The position numbers were made by a program, and so were the translations under genes. This document shows, in pieces, positions 8,196 through 16,806 of a stretch of DNA of 64,000 nucleotides. The notes below the pieces were generated by a model. The model had not been told where the DNA came from. It made no database searches and was given only the letters and a program-made list of their open reading frames with translations. The stretch spans positions 1 to 64,000 of the forward strand of contig JAVBRD010000005.1 in NCBI GenBank assembly GCA_031548365.1. The letters run 5' to 3'. The stretch is from JAVBRD01 sp031548365 (GTDB lineage: Bacteria > Bacillota > Clostridia > Christensenellales > UBA1750). Position 1 is the first letter of the stretch. Each line of letters opens with the position of its first letter.

Positions 8196-9476
8196 ATGAA
8201 CGAGCACTTCGAGACTCTGCAGCTCCACGCGGGACAGGCGCCGGACACAGCCACCCGATCGCGCGCCGTGCCGATATACCAGACGACCAGCTTCACGTTC
8301 GAGAGCGCGGAACAGGCGGCCAACCTATTCGCTCTCAACGAAGACGGCTATATTTATTCGCGCTTCCACAACCCCACGAACGACGTGCTGGAACAGCGGA
8401 TCGCCGCGCTTGAAGGCGGCGTAGGCTGTCTGGCGGTCGCATCGGGGTCAGCTGCGACTGTCATGGCGGTACTCAACATGATGGGCGCGGGTTCGCACAT
8501 CGTGGCGACGAGCCGCATTTATGGCGGAACACACAATCTGTTCGCCAATACGCTCCCGCAGTACGGCATCACCACATCGTTTGTCGACACGGACGAGCCT
8601 GAGAACATCAGAAAAGCCATGCGGAAAGAAACGCGTGCCGTGTTCCTTGAGACGGTAGGCAATCCTTCGGCGAACCTGTGCGACGTCGATGCCATCGCAA
8701 GGATCGCGCATGAATACAAGGTGCCCGTCATCGTCGACAGCACGTTCGCGACGCCCTACCTGTACAGGCCGTTTGAGCACGGCGCGGACATCGTCGTGCA
8801 TTCCGCCACCAAATATATCGGAGGACACGGAACGACGATCGCGGGGCTGATCGTGGACTCGGGCAATTTTGACTGGGCGGCTTCTGGCAAATTCGAAAGC
8901 CTCGTCAAACCCGATCCCGGGTATCACGGGATGTCCTACACGGAGAAGATGGGACGCGCGGCGTATATTGGCAAGTGCCGCGTGCAGCTCCAACGCGACT
9001 TGGGCGCGACACTCGCGCCTTTGTCCGCGTTCCTTTTGCTCATGGGCGTGGAGACGCTCTCCCTGCGCATGGAGCGACACGTGGAGAACGGGCGCGCGGT
9101 CGCGAGATATCTTGCCGGGCATCACGGCGTTGACTATGTCAATCATCCCGAGCTTGAAGGCAACGCGTACAACGCGCTCGCTAAGCGCGACTTCCCGCGC
9201 GGGATCGGCGGTATCTTCACGTTCGGAGTCAAAGGCGGGATCGAGGCGGGACGCCGGTTCATCGGCGGGCTTACGATGTTCTCACACTTGGCCAATGTCG
9301 CGGACGCAAAATCGCTCGTTATCCATCCCGCGAGCACAACGCACTCCCAGCTCTCGCCTGAGGACATGGCAGCGGCGGGAATTCTGCCCAACATGATCCG
9401 CCTTTCCATCGGGCTTGAGCACATCGACGACATCATTGCCGACCTTGAGCGCGGGCTGGCCGCGGCGAAGGGATAA
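8196..9476 (+). CDS. metY: O-acetylhomoserine sulfhydrylase (MetY type)
   Basis: PLP enzyme that combines O-acetylhomoserine with sulfide to make homocysteine, the direct-sulfhydrylation route to methionine. The 426-residue length is typical of MetY, which is longer than MetB/MetC. Family marks are the N-terminal TLQLHAG, PIYQTTSFTF, YSRFHNPTNDVLEQRIAALEGG and the PLP lysine in HSATKYIGGHGT (Lys206). GGAGG precedes the ATG by five bases. A gamma-lyase of the same fold cannot be excluded, but the length and motifs favour MetY. No SAM riboswitch or T-box is seen upstream. Confidence 0.92.
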   Translation: MNEHFETLQLHAGQAPDTATRSRAVPIYQTTSFTFESAEQAANLFALNEDGYIYSRFHNPTNDVLEQRIAALEGGVGCLAVASGSAATVMAVLNMMGAGSHIVATSRIYGGTHNLFANTLPQYGITTSFVDTDEPENIRKAMRKETRAVFLETVGNPSANLCDVDAIARIAHEYKVPVIVDSTFATPYLYRPFEHGADIVVHSATKYIGGHGTTIAGLIVDSGNFDWAASGKFESLVKPDPGYHGMSYTEKMGRAAYIGKCRVQLQRDLGATLAPLSAFLLLMGVETLSLRMERHVENGRAVARYLAGHHGVDYVNHPELEGNAYNALAKRDFPRGIGGIFTFGVKGGIEAGRRFIGGLTMFSHLANVADAKSLVIHPASTTHSQLSPEDMAAAGILPNMIRLSIGLEHIDDIIADLERGLAAAKG

Positions 9477-9496
9477 GGAACGCGGGAGGGACCCAC

Positions 9497-10234
9497 ATGC
9501 GCTATCGTGACACGGAGTTTGACAAAATCGATGTGGAGCGCGACATCCCCTTCGCGGGCGCGCTCGATTACTCAGGAAACGAAGTCACACTTTGCCTTGA
9601 TGTATACAAACCGGCCGAGGACGCGAAAGGGCTTCTGCCCGTTCTGGTGTTCGTGCACGGTGGCGGTTTCCGCACCGGCAACGACAAAAGCCAGCGCTAC
9701 ATCGTGGCGCTCGCCGAACGCTTCGCCGCGCGAGGCTACGCGTGCGTGTCGGTCGACTACCGCGTGCGGACGCCCGAGCAGGACGCCGAAGGCGCGGTCG
9801 ACGACGCGGCGGACGATTTGAATCATGCGATCATGTGGCTTGGGGCCAACGGTGCCGCGCATGGTCTGGATGCGTCGCGCATGGCGATGGTCGGCGGCTC
9901 GGCAGGCGGCATGGCTATCGCGCGTCTCTTCCTCCACCGCGACGGATTTCGGCAGCAAGGCGTTCGCGCGCTCACCCTTCTCTGGGGTGCTCCCAAACCC
10001 GACTGGCTCACTCCGACAGACACGTGCGCCCCCCCGCCCGTGCTGTTTTTCCACGGCGATTGCGACCAGCTCGTACCCTTTGAAAACGCGCTATCCCTTG
10101 ATCGTCTGCTCACCTCGCGCCTCGATGAGCACACATTCATCCCGCTGCGCGGCGCGCGCCACACCTGCATGGATTACGCGAACTGCTTTGAGGGCGCGAT
10201 GACCGCGTTTTTTATGTGGCATCTTCTGAGCTGA
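9497..10234 (+). CDS. Alpha/beta-hydrolase, carboxylesterase-like
   Basis: Probable cytoplasmic esterase. The oxyanion motif VHGGGFRTG (residues 53-61), nucleophile elbow VGGSAGG (Ser135), an acid in FFHGDCDQLVPF and a late histidine in RGARHTCMD give a complete catalytic set in about 245 residues. The HGGG motif places it with the BD-FAE/hormone-sensitive-lipase-like esterases. There is no signal peptide. GGGAGGG is six bases before the ATG. It lies 20 bases after metY and its stop comes 20 bases before the next start. Confidence 0.85.
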   Translation: MRYRDTEFDKIDVERDIPFAGALDYSGNEVTLCLDVYKPAEDAKGLLPVLVFVHGGGFRTGNDKSQRYIVALAERFAARGYACVSVDYRVRTPEQDAEGAVDDAADDLNHAIMWLGANGAAHGLDASRMAMVGGSAGGMAIARLFLHRDGFRQQGVRALTLLWGAPKPDWLTPTDTCAPPPVLFFHGDCDQLVPFENALSLDRLLTSRLDEHTFIPLRGARHTCMDYANCFEGAMTAFFMWHLLS

Positions 10235-10254
10235 CATCGAGGGAGTGTATGTGC

Positions 10255-10803
10255 ATGAGAGATAAAGCGCTGGCGCTGCTCCGCGCGCACAACAAGAGCG
10301 AGGCTCTTGTCCGGCACGGCATCGCGGTTGAGTCCGTAATGCGCCATTTCGCCGTGCAGGCGGGCGAGGACACCGAGTACTGGGGTGCTGTCGGGCTCTT
10401 GCACGACGTTGACTATGGAGAGTATCCCGAAGAGCACTGCGTAAAATGCGTGGAGATCCTCAAGGACGCGAACTACGACGACGCATTCATTCGCGCGGTT
10501 GTCTCCCATGGCTACGGGCTCGCGTCCGAAGTCATGCCCGTGCATTATATGGAGAAAGTGCTCTTCACCATCGACGAGCTCACCGGATTGATCACGGCGG
10601 CGGCGTACATGCGGCCGTCTAAGTCGGTCATGGACATCGAGGTGTCCAGCGTCAAAAAGAAGTTCAAGGACAAGGCGTTCGCCGCCGGCGTTAACCGCGA
10701 TGTCATACGCAAAGGCTGCGAAATGCTAGGCCTTGAGCTTGACGACGTGATCTCGCGGTGCATTACGGGCATGCGGACTCAGGCCAGCGAACTTGGACTG
10801 TAG
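10255..10803 (+). CDS. HD-domain protein, possible phosphohydrolase
   Basis: The 182-residue protein has an HD-type metal site: VRHG (His21), LLHDVDY (His50-Asp51) and a later VSHGYG histidine, as in small HDIG proteins that act on nucleotides or other phosphates. The ATG at 10255 is preferred since GGGAG is nine bases upstream; an ATG six bases earlier is too close. It ends the nrdJ-VOC-metY-esterase-HD run, whose spacing suggests one transcript. The substrate is unknown. Confidence 0.8.
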   Translation: MRDKALALLRAHNKSEALVRHGIAVESVMRHFAVQAGEDTEYWGAVGLLHDVDYGEYPEEHCVKCVEILKDANYDDAFIRAVVSHGYGLASEVMPVHYMEKVLFTIDELTGLITAAAYMRPSKSVMDIEVSSVKKKFKDKAFAAGVNRDVIRKGCEMLGLELDDVISRCITGMRTQASELGL

Positions 10804-10809
10804 GGTACC

Positions 10810-10838
10810 TTGATTTTAAGCGTGAACGGTGCTATGAT
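10810..10838 (+). promoter_or_regulatory. Sigma-A promoter before the truncated tRNA-Ser
   Basis: TTGATT, 17 bases, TATGAT. It points at the truncated tRNA-Ser that starts 17 bases after the -10 box, which is tRNA-promoter spacing. Confidence 0.65.
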
Positions 10839-10854
10839 ATCTTGAAATCGCTTT

Positions 10855-10894
10855 GGAGAGTTGGCCGAGCGGTTGAAGGCACCGGTCTTGAAAA
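10855..10894 (+). pseudogene. Truncated tRNA-Ser(UGA), 5' half only
   Basis: Forty bases identical to the 5' end of the complete tRNA-Ser at 11047, from the acceptor stem through the D arm and into the anticodon loop. The match stops just after the anticodon, where the sequence changes to unrelated DNA. No variable loop, T arm or CCA follows. The bases after the break pair back with the fragment: GCACCG with a later TGGTGC, and TCTT with AAGA around a GAAA loop, so its transcript could fold into a hairpin. Confidence 0.85.
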
Positions 10895-10931
10895 AGAGTG
10901 GTGCTAATCGCTTGCCGATGTCCGTAAACCC

Positions 10932-10960
10932 TTGATAGAGTGGGCTTTGTGTGGTATACT
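10932..10960 (+). promoter_or_regulatory. Sigma-A promoter of tRNA-Ser
   Basis: TTGATA, 17 bases, TATACT, with the complete tRNA beginning about 85 bases downstream, leaving a 5' leader to be removed by RNase P. Confidence 0.7.
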
Positions 10961-11046
10961 GACGTTTGATCGTTTGTCGTGTCTGCCCTAGATGTCTGCC
11001 CGATTTCCTTGTGGAAGATGGTGGCATATAGCGACAGTTACAATAC

Positions 11047-11134
11047 GGAGAGTTGGCCGAGCGGTTGAAGGCACCGGTCTTGAAAACCGGCAATGGGAAA
11101 CCATTCTAGGGTTCAAATCCCTAACTCTCCGCCA
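11047..11134 (+). tRNA. tRNA-Ser (anticodon UGA)
   Basis: Complete 88-base class II tRNA. The acceptor stem GGAGAGT pairs with ACTCTCC, the anticodon loop is CTTGAAA on a CCGGT/ACCGG stem, the variable arm is long as in serine tRNAs, the T loop reads GGTTCAAATCC, and CCA is encoded. A terminator hairpin follows six bases later. Confidence 0.97.
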
Positions 11135-11139
11135 AAGAG

Positions 11140-11170
11140 AACCCGACGTACCTTTGACGTCGGGTTTTTT
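11140..11170 (+). terminator. Intrinsic terminator of tRNA-Ser
   Basis: Ten-base perfect stem (AACCCGACGT with ACGTCGGGTT), 7-base loop and a T run. Confidence 0.9.
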
Positions 11171-11228
11171 GCAATATTGAACGTACAAACGAACAAGTGG
11201 TATTTCACGACACGATCGGAGGTTAATC

Positions 11229-11408
11229 ATGGAGAAAATCCTGTGGGTTGTGAGCACCGCCAAAATGCTCGGCATGAAGGGCAATGACGGGCTGGATGCT
11301 GTCAACGACTACTTGGAGAAGGGCTGGAAGGTCAAGCACATCTCGGCTTGCGCGTATGGTGACAGCCCCGGCGGGCAAGCGTACATTGTGATCGAGAAGG
11401 AAGTCTAA
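11229..11408 (+). CDS. Small protein, 59 residues, DUF4177-like
   Basis: GGAGG lies six bases before the ATG and the frame is open to TAA. The protein starts MEKILWVVSTAKMLGM and has a central VNDYLEKGWKVKHISA followed by AYIVIEKEV. This pattern, a short helix leading into GWKVKHIS and a final beta strand, resembles the DUF4177-type small domains of unknown function. There is no signal peptide. It is isolated: the tRNA terminator is upstream and the next gene converges on it. The resemblance is by eye. Confidence 0.7.
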   Translation: MEKILWVVSTAKMLGMKGNDGLDAVNDYLEKGWKVKHISACAYGDSPGGQAYIVIEKEV

Positions 11409-11425
11409 GTGTTTATCTGATGCCT

Positions 11426-12403
11426 TCACGATTGCCGCGTATAGGAGGCTTTTCGCAGCCCCATACATTCGGCGATTTCCACGCTTTGGAGCGCGGATGC
11501 CATGTCGTTGGGCGAGCGCCGCGCGCTTTTGATGTGCTCCACAAACGACTGCAATTGCGCTAAAAAACCGTTCGAGACGTACATGGGCGTGTGTTCCCCC
11601 TCGATGGCGGACACAAGCTTGTCGCCTTCATACACGCGGATGTATCCCGGCGCGTCCGAATTGTCCCACATGGGCAGCGCGGCCTCAGCCGTGTAGCCGT
11701 CTCCCGTGATGAGCATGCGCTCGTGTACCCGTCCCGACGCCACAATGAATGAGAGGCGCGCACTCGCGCCTGACTCAAATACGGCATCCATGAACAGATT
11801 GCTTACCCCCGCACCCAGCGCGGGCAGATCCTGGTACCAAAAACGCACGCTCGTGTAGCGTGATCCGGCAATGAAGGCGATCATGTCTATACCGTGGATG
11901 GCCGTCGTGTGGAAATGCCGCTCCGTGCGGCGCACACGGTACATCGAGTAGTCGATGTGCGTCACGCCGCGCCTTGAAGCGATCTCCTTCAGATCGGCGA
12001 CCAGCGGCATGTGTCGGCGATTGAACGCGACCATGCTGATCCCGCCCCCGATTTTGAGCGCGTCCACAATGGGCATGCAGCCTTCAAGCGTTTCCGCCGG
12101 TGGCTTTTCGATGAGCGCCGGCACTTTTAGAAGCGCGACTTTTGCTGCGATACCCGGCGTTACGGTGAACGGCGTGGCGATGAGCACACCGTCGGGTTTT
12201 TCGGATGCGATCATCACTTCAAAATCCGTGTACGCTTTGGCAAACCCGCCGTTTTCCTTAAACGCCGTCGCACGCTCCAAGGAAATGTCACAGCACCCCG
12301 CAAGCACCGGCCCTTCCGGCATCGCGGCCATTTCCTTCAACGCCTTGATGTGCGTTGCGTTTGCGTGACCACCGCATCCGATGACACACAACTTGACCGG
12401 CAT
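11426..12403 (-). CDS. Gfo/Idh/MocA-family oxidoreductase
   Basis: NAD(P)-dependent dehydrogenase of a sugar, inositol or related polyol. The Rossmann start KLCVIGCGGHANATHI, the acid ending the second strand in GCCDIS, the EKPP motif (VPALIEKPPAETLEG) and the later HTTAIHGIDMIAFI with the expected catalytic histidine are present. The ATG at 12403 has AAGGAG seven bases upstream and gives 325 residues; upstream in-frame codons are not supported. It is divergent from rpsO with 310 bases between, and ends 17 bases from the converging small gene. The substrate is not evident. Confidence 0.88.
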   Translation of the reverse strand: MPVKLCVIGCGGHANATHIKALKEMAAMPEGPVLAGCCDISLERATAFKENGGFAKAYTDFEVMIASEKPDGVLIATPFTVTPGIAAKVALLKVPALIEKPPAETLEGCMPIVDALKIGGGISMVAFNRRHMPLVADLKEIASRRGVTHIDYSMYRVRRTERHFHTTAIHGIDMIAFIAGSRYTSVRFWYQDLPALGAGVSNLFMDAVFESGASARLSFIVASGRVHERMLITGDGYTAEAALPMWDNSDAPGYIRVYEGDKLVSAIEGEHTPMYVSNGFLAQLQSFVEHIKSARRSPNDMASALQSVEIAECMGLRKASYTRQS

Positions 12404-12593
12404 GTCCTCACTCCTTTGTGGCTTAATAATACCTCGTATTCGCATGCGGTTTGCGGAAGCTGACAGCATGCGCCAACAAGGCGGCGTCCACATGCCGCAC
12501 ATTCAGCGTAATTTTTTGCAAAGCCGTATACAGCATATCAGACGCGACGTCATTCCGCAATCAATCAGCAGGCAATAATGCTGCTTTTTCATG

Positions 12594-12622
12594 TTTACTT
12601 GTCGCCTCCAGCGTGGTATAAT
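12594..12622 (+). promoter_or_regulatory. Sigma-A promoter of rpsO
   Basis: TTTACT, 17 bases, TATAAT, about 94 bases before the rpsO start. The rest of the 310-base gap toward the divergent oxidoreductase (12404-12593) holds no gene that I can support. Confidence 0.75.
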
Positions 12623-12715
12623 AACCCGTATGCGAACCGCAGGCTGTGTCCGGCGAATGTCCAACGCCCCGCACGGCTCGCGGCGATTTGTAACGGACGA
12701 AAGGAAGTGTGTCCA

Positions 12716-12979
12716 ATGGACAAGGCTCAGAAAACGGCGATCATCGATGCGTACAAAACGCACGAAGGCGACACTGGCTCCCCCGAGGTTCAGATCGCGC
12801 TTTTGACCGAGCGCATCAACCACCTCAATGAACACCTCAAGATCAACAAGAACGACCACCACTCCCGCCGCGGACTGCTCATCATGGTCGGCCAGCGCCG
12901 CGGACTGCTGGATTACCTGACGCGCGAAAACATTGAGCGTTACCGTACGCTCATCGCCCGCCTCAACCTGCGCAAGTAA
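12716..12979 (+). CDS. rpsO: 30S ribosomal protein S15
   Basis: Binds 16S rRNA in the central domain early in small-subunit assembly. The 87-residue sequence matches S15 throughout: THEGDTGSPEVQIALLTERI, HLKINKNDHHSRRGLLIMVGQRRGLLDYL and RYRTLIARLNLRK. The ATG at 12716 has AAGGAAG upstream. It is followed by pnp and the M16 peptidase, the order known from Bacillus. S15 often represses its own mRNA through leader structure; the leader here is about 85 bases, but no specific fold was established. Confidence 0.98.
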   Translation: MDKAQKTAIIDAYKTHEGDTGSPEVQIALLTERINHLNEHLKINKNDHHSRRGLLIMVGQRRGLLDYLTRENIERYRTLIARLNLRK

Positions 12980-12991
12980 CACCGCATTGAA

Positions 12992-13018
12992 CGCGGGGGA
13001 CGCTAGGCGTTCCCCGCG
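12992..13018 (+). terminator. Hairpin after rpsO, no T run
   Basis: Eleven-base stem with one G-U pair. Without a following T run it is more likely a 3'-end stabiliser, processing site or partial terminator than a full stop before pnp. Confidence 0.55.
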
Positions 13019-13064
13019 TCAACTGTACCATGGCACGCGCTGTTTTGAACTCATTCCGGCCTAA

Positions 13065-13117
13065 GGTCCGTTGAAAAGCCGACACGCCCGCAATGCGTGT
13101 CCGCTTTTGAACGGTCC
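13065..13117 (+). promoter_or_regulatory. Long hairpin in the pnp leader, probable RNase III/PNPase autoregulation site
   Basis: A 53-base inverted repeat ending 35 bases before the pnp start. The arms pair as 2+5+6+7 base pairs, broken only by single T/T, G/G and C/C oppositions, with a 7-base loop. In E. coli a double-stranded pnp leader is cut by RNase III and then degraded by PNPase itself; position and shape here suggest the same control. Confidence 0.7.
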
Positions 13118-13151
13118 GGGCCGGAGCCAACAATATGATGGAGGTTCCGAA

Positions 13152-15386
13152 ATGCAACACAAGGTTTACCAAACGACATTGGGCGGACGCCCGTTGTCCT
13201 TCGAGTTCGGCCGTTACGCCGAGCAAGCGGGCTGCGGCGTGCTCGTCCGGCACGGCGACACCGTGCTCCTCGTCACCGCGACCGCCGCCGAAAAGGCGCG
13301 CGCGGGTATCGACTTTTTCCCGTTGAGCGTGGATTATGAGGAAAAGCTCTACGCGGCGGGCAAAATCCCGGGATCATGGCAGCGCCGTGAGAGCCGCCCG
13401 GGCGAGAAGGCCATCCTGACCTCGCGCCTGATCGACCGCCCCATCCGCCCGCTGTTCCCGCACGGCATGCGCCACGACGTTCAGATCGTTGCGACCTGCC
13501 TATCCATTGAGCAGGACAACCAACCCGACATCCCCGCGATGATCGGTTCCTCCATCGCTCTCAGTGTCAGCGAGATCCCTTTCGCCGGACCCACGGGCGC
13601 GGCCGAAATCGGCCTTGTGGACGGTGAGTTCGTCATCAGCCCCACGCAGGAACAACGCGAAAAGTCCAAAATGCATCTGGTCGTTTCCGGCACGAAGGAC
13701 GCGGTGATGATGGTCGAGGCGGGCGCGGAAGAAGTGCCCGAGGATCAAATGCTCGCCGGCATCCTGTTCGCGCACGAAGAGATCAAGAAACAGGTCGCGT
13801 TTCAGGAAATGATCGTGGCCGAAATCGGAGCGCCCAAGCGCGAGTTCCCCATGGAGGCCGTGGGTGATGACGTCAGGGCCGCCGTGACCTCGTTTGCCGC
13901 CGGCAAAGTGGTTTGGAGCGTGGACACGTTCGACCGCTCCGAGCGTCAGGGTCGCGAGGATCAGGTCAAAGCCGAGGTTCTTGCGCATTTTTCCGAACAG
14001 TTCCTTGGGCGCGAGCGCGAGATCGCGGACTGCCTGTACGAAATGACCAAAGCCGAGGTTCGCCGCAAAATCGTGGAAGACGGCGTGCGTCCCGACGGCC
14101 GCAACACGCGCCAGGTTCGCCCCATCTGGTGTGAGGCGGGCATCCTCCCGCGCGTTCACGGTTCCGCCGTTTTCACCCGCGGTCAGACTCAGGCGCTCAC
14201 CATCGCGACGCTGGGCGGCTCGGGCGATCAACAAGAGATCGACGGCATCGGCACGGAGACCTCCAAGCGCTACTTGCACCACTACAACATGCCGCCATAC
14301 TCCACGGGCGAAGCCAAGATGATGCGCGGCGCGGGCCGCCGAGAGATCGGACACGGCGCATTGGCCGAGCGCGCGCTCCTGCCCGTCATCCCCTCGGAAG
14401 CGGATTTCCCGTACACCATCCGTTTGGTGTCCGAGATCCTCTCGTCCAACGGCTCGACCTCACAGGCGTCGGTATGCGGCTCCACTCTCGCGCTGATGGA
14501 TGCCGGCGTTCCCATCAAAGCGCCGGTCGCGGGTGCGGCCATGGGATTGATCAAGGACGAAAAGTCGGGCAAAGTTGTCGTCCTGACCGATATTCAGGGG
14601 CTTGAGGATTTTTTCGGCGATATGGACTTCAAAGTCGCGGGCACAAAGGAAGGCATCACCGCCATCCAGATGGATATCAAAATCAAGGGCATCGACGAGC
14701 CGATCCTCAAGCAGGCGCTCGCGCAGGCGTTTGAGGCGCGCATGCACATCATGGGCGAAATGATGAAGTGCCTCTCCGAACCGCGCGCGGAGCTTTCAAA
14801 GCACGCGCCCAAGATCGTGACCTTCACGATTAACCCCGAGAAGATCGGCGAAGTCGTTGGCCCGCGCGGCAAGATGATCAACAAGATCATCGCGGAGACA
14901 GGCGTCAAGATCGACATTGAGGACGACGGCCGCGTCTTCATCCTGACACAGGACGCAGAGGCCGCCAAGACCGCGCGCGCACGCATCGAAGGCATCGCCA
15001 AAGACATCGTGGTCGGCGAAGTCTACACAGGCAAAGTGGTCCGCATCATGCCGTTCGGCGCGTTTGTCGAGCTTCTGCCCGGCAAGGATGGCATGGCCCA
15101 CATCTCCCAGCTTTCCAATCAGCGCGTTGAACGCGTTGAGGACGTCGTCAACATCGGCGACACGATCACCGTCAAGGTCATCGAGATCGACGAAAAGGGC
15201 CGCGTCAACGTCACCCGCAAAGGCTTCATCCCCGAAGGCGAAGTACCGCGCGTCTCCCCTCCCGGCTCCGGTCCCGCACCCGCGCCGCGCCCCTTCACCC
15301 CCCGTAACGACGGACCGCGCCCAGCCCTCCCCCCGCGCAAGGACGACAATCGCCCCTTCCGCGGAAACCGCGACGAGAGGACGTAA
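13152..15386 (+). CDS. pnp: Polyribonucleotide nucleotidyltransferase (PNPase)
   Basis: Phosphorolytic 3'-5' exoribonuclease of mRNA decay, a cytoplasmic trimer. The order is complete: first RNase PH domain (from MQHKVYQTTLGGRPLSFEFGRYA), helical linker, second RNase PH domain (DGRNTRQVRPIWCEAGILPRVHGSAVFTRGQTQ), KH domain (INPEKIGEVVGPRGKMINKI) and S1 domain (GEVYTGKVVRIMPFGAFVEL). The ATG at 13152 has GGAGG about eight bases upstream. The 744-residue protein ends in a Pro/Arg-rich tail beyond S1. A strong leader hairpin precedes it and a terminator follows. Confidence 0.98.
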   Translation: MQHKVYQTTLGGRPLSFEFGRYAEQAGCGVLVRHGDTVLLVTATAAEKARAGIDFFPLSVDYEEKLYAAGKIPGSWQRRESRPGEKAILTSRLIDRPIRPLFPHGMRHDVQIVATCLSIEQDNQPDIPAMIGSSIALSVSEIPFAGPTGAAEIGLVDGEFVISPTQEQREKSKMHLVVSGTKDAVMMVEAGAEEVPEDQMLAGILFAHEEIKKQVAFQEMIVAEIGAPKREFPMEAVGDDVRAAVTSFAAGKVVWSVDTFDRSERQGREDQVKAEVLAHFSEQFLGREREIADCLYEMTKAEVRRKIVEDGVRPDGRNTRQVRPIWCEAGILPRVHGSAVFTRGQTQALTIATLGGSGDQQEIDGIGTETSKRYLHHYNMPPYSTGEAKMMRGAGRREIGHGALAERALLPVIPSEADFPYTIRLVSEILSSNGSTSQASVCGSTLALMDAGVPIKAPVAGAAMGLIKDEKSGKVVVLTDIQGLEDFFGDMDFKVAGTKEGITAIQMDIKIKGIDEPILKQALAQAFEARMHIMGEMMKCLSEPRAELSKHAPKIVTFTINPEKIGEVVGPRGKMINKIIAETGVKIDIEDDGRVFILTQDAEAAKTARARIEGIAKDIVVGEVYTGKVVRIMPFGAFVELLPGKDGMAHISQLSNQRVERVEDVVNIGDTITVKVIEIDEKGRVNVTRKGFIPEGEVPRVSPPGSGPAPAPRPFTPRNDGPRPALPPRKDDNRPFRGNRDERT

Positions 15387-15433
15387 GCGCGTATATGGGT
15401 CGAGAAGGCCCACTGCATCCCCCGCACTACTCG

Positions 15434-15470
15434 CGCCCGTGTCGTTGATATGGCGATACGGGCGTTTTTT
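15434..15470 (+). terminator. Intrinsic terminator of pnp
   Basis: Eleven-base stem with one G-U pair, 9-base loop and six T residues. Confidence 0.9.
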
Positions 15471-15517
15471 CATCAACAACGTAAAAACGGCCATATTATG
15501 GACGTGGGAGGGTTAAC

Positions 15518-16762
15518 ATGATTGATCAATGGTCACTACAAAACAATCTGCGCGTGATCGGCGAGCGGATACCCCATTTCCGTTCCGTCACCGCCGGGCT
15601 GTGGGTACGCGCGGGCTCTCAGAACGAAACAGCGGAGACGAGCGGCATATCACACCTCATCGAGCACATGCTCTTCAAGGGCACGAAAAAGCGGAGCGCG
15701 CGGGAGATCGCTGAGGACGTCGACGCGGTCGGCGGTCAGATCAACGCGTTCACAAGCAAGGAGTGCACCTGCTTCTACGTTAAAGTCATGGATGAACATT
15801 TGCCGCTCGCCATGGACATTCTCTCCGACATCGCGCTCAATTCCACCTTGAAACCCGAAGAGCTCGAAAAAGAGAGGGGCGTTGTGTGCGAGGAGATCGC
15901 CATGGTGGAGGACACTCCCGAAGACTTGGTGCATGAGCTGCTGGCCAAGGTTCATTTCGAGGGTGATCCCTACGCGCGCACCATCTTGGGCCCGGCCAAC
16001 AACATACGTTCATTCCCGCGCGAGACGCTCCTGGGATACATGGATCGTTTCTATGCGCCGCGCAACTGCGTGCTCTCGCTTGCGGGCAATTATGAGCCGG
16101 CTCGCGCGAGCGCGCTTATTGAGGAATCCTTCGGCGGTTGGAGGGATAGCGGTGCGCCAACGCCGCCCGTTAACGGCGCACGCATGGTCAAAAGCACGGT
16201 GGTTCAACGAAAAGACATTGAACAGGTCCACCTGTGCATGGGGTTTCCGGGCGTGACATCGCTGGATGACGACCTGTACGCGCTCTCCATTCTCAATAAT
16301 TTACTGGGCGGCGGCATGTCCTCCCGCCTTTTCCAGAGCATTCGCGAGGAACGCGGCTTGGCATACTCGGTCTATACCTACCCCACGAGCTACACGCGCG
16401 CGGGCGCAATGTCTATCTATGCCGGGCTCAACGCCGAGAACGCGCACGAAGTGTGCGACCTTATCTTTAACGAGCTTGACAACCTGCTCGCGCATGGCGT
16501 GGAAGCCCGCGAGTTCGACATGGCGCGCGAACAGCTCAAAGGCGGATTCATCCTGGGACAGGAGAGCACATCCTCCCGCATGACCTCCATGGGCCGCTCT
16601 CTGCTCATGCGCGGTCGCATTTTCACCGAGACCGAAGTGCTCGATAAAATAGGGCGCGTCACCATCGAGGACGTAAATCGCGTCGCCAAGCGTTGCTTTA
16701 GCGACGGTTTCTCCGCTGCAGCCGTCGGCAAGCTGCCTGAAAATTTTGAATTCAGGCGGTAA
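15518..16762 (+). CDS. M16-family zinc metallopeptidase
   Basis: Homologue of the processing protease encoded after pnp in Bacillus (ymxG/mlpA). The inverted zinc motif HLIEH is at residues 46-50 with the third ligand in the ERGVVCEEIAM region. The second, non-catalytic half carries NNLLGGGMSSRLFQSIREERGLAYSVY, which forms the far wall of the chamber. The length of 414 residues is standard. GGGAGGG precedes the ATG. It has no signal peptide and is probably cytoplasmic. It is separated from pnp by a terminator, so it may have its own promoter, though none was clear. Confidence 0.93.
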   Translation: MIDQWSLQNNLRVIGERIPHFRSVTAGLWVRAGSQNETAETSGISHLIEHMLFKGTKKRSAREIAEDVDAVGGQINAFTSKECTCFYVKVMDEHLPLAMDILSDIALNSTLKPEELEKERGVVCEEIAMVEDTPEDLVHELLAKVHFEGDPYARTILGPANNIRSFPRETLLGYMDRFYAPRNCVLSLAGNYEPARASALIEESFGGWRDSGAPTPPVNGARMVKSTVVQRKDIEQVHLCMGFPGVTSLDDDLYALSILNNLLGGGMSSRLFQSIREERGLAYSVYTYPTSYTRAGAMSIYAGLNAENAHEVCDLIFNELDNLLAHGVEAREFDMAREQLKGGFILGQESTSSRMTSMGRSLLMRGRIFTETEVLDKIGRVTIEDVNRVAKRCFSDGFSAAAVGKLPENFEFRR

Positions 16763-16806
16763 ACCGCCAACTCATCACAGAGGTCCTGTACCGCGGTTTA
16801 CAAAGA

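Noticed and set aside
8196..9476. Methionine gamma-lyase instead of MetY
   Set aside because: The 426-residue length and N-terminal motifs fit MetY better, though the fold is shared.
10855..11134. Two functional tRNA-Ser genes
   Set aside because: The first copy has no variable arm, T arm or acceptor 3' strand.
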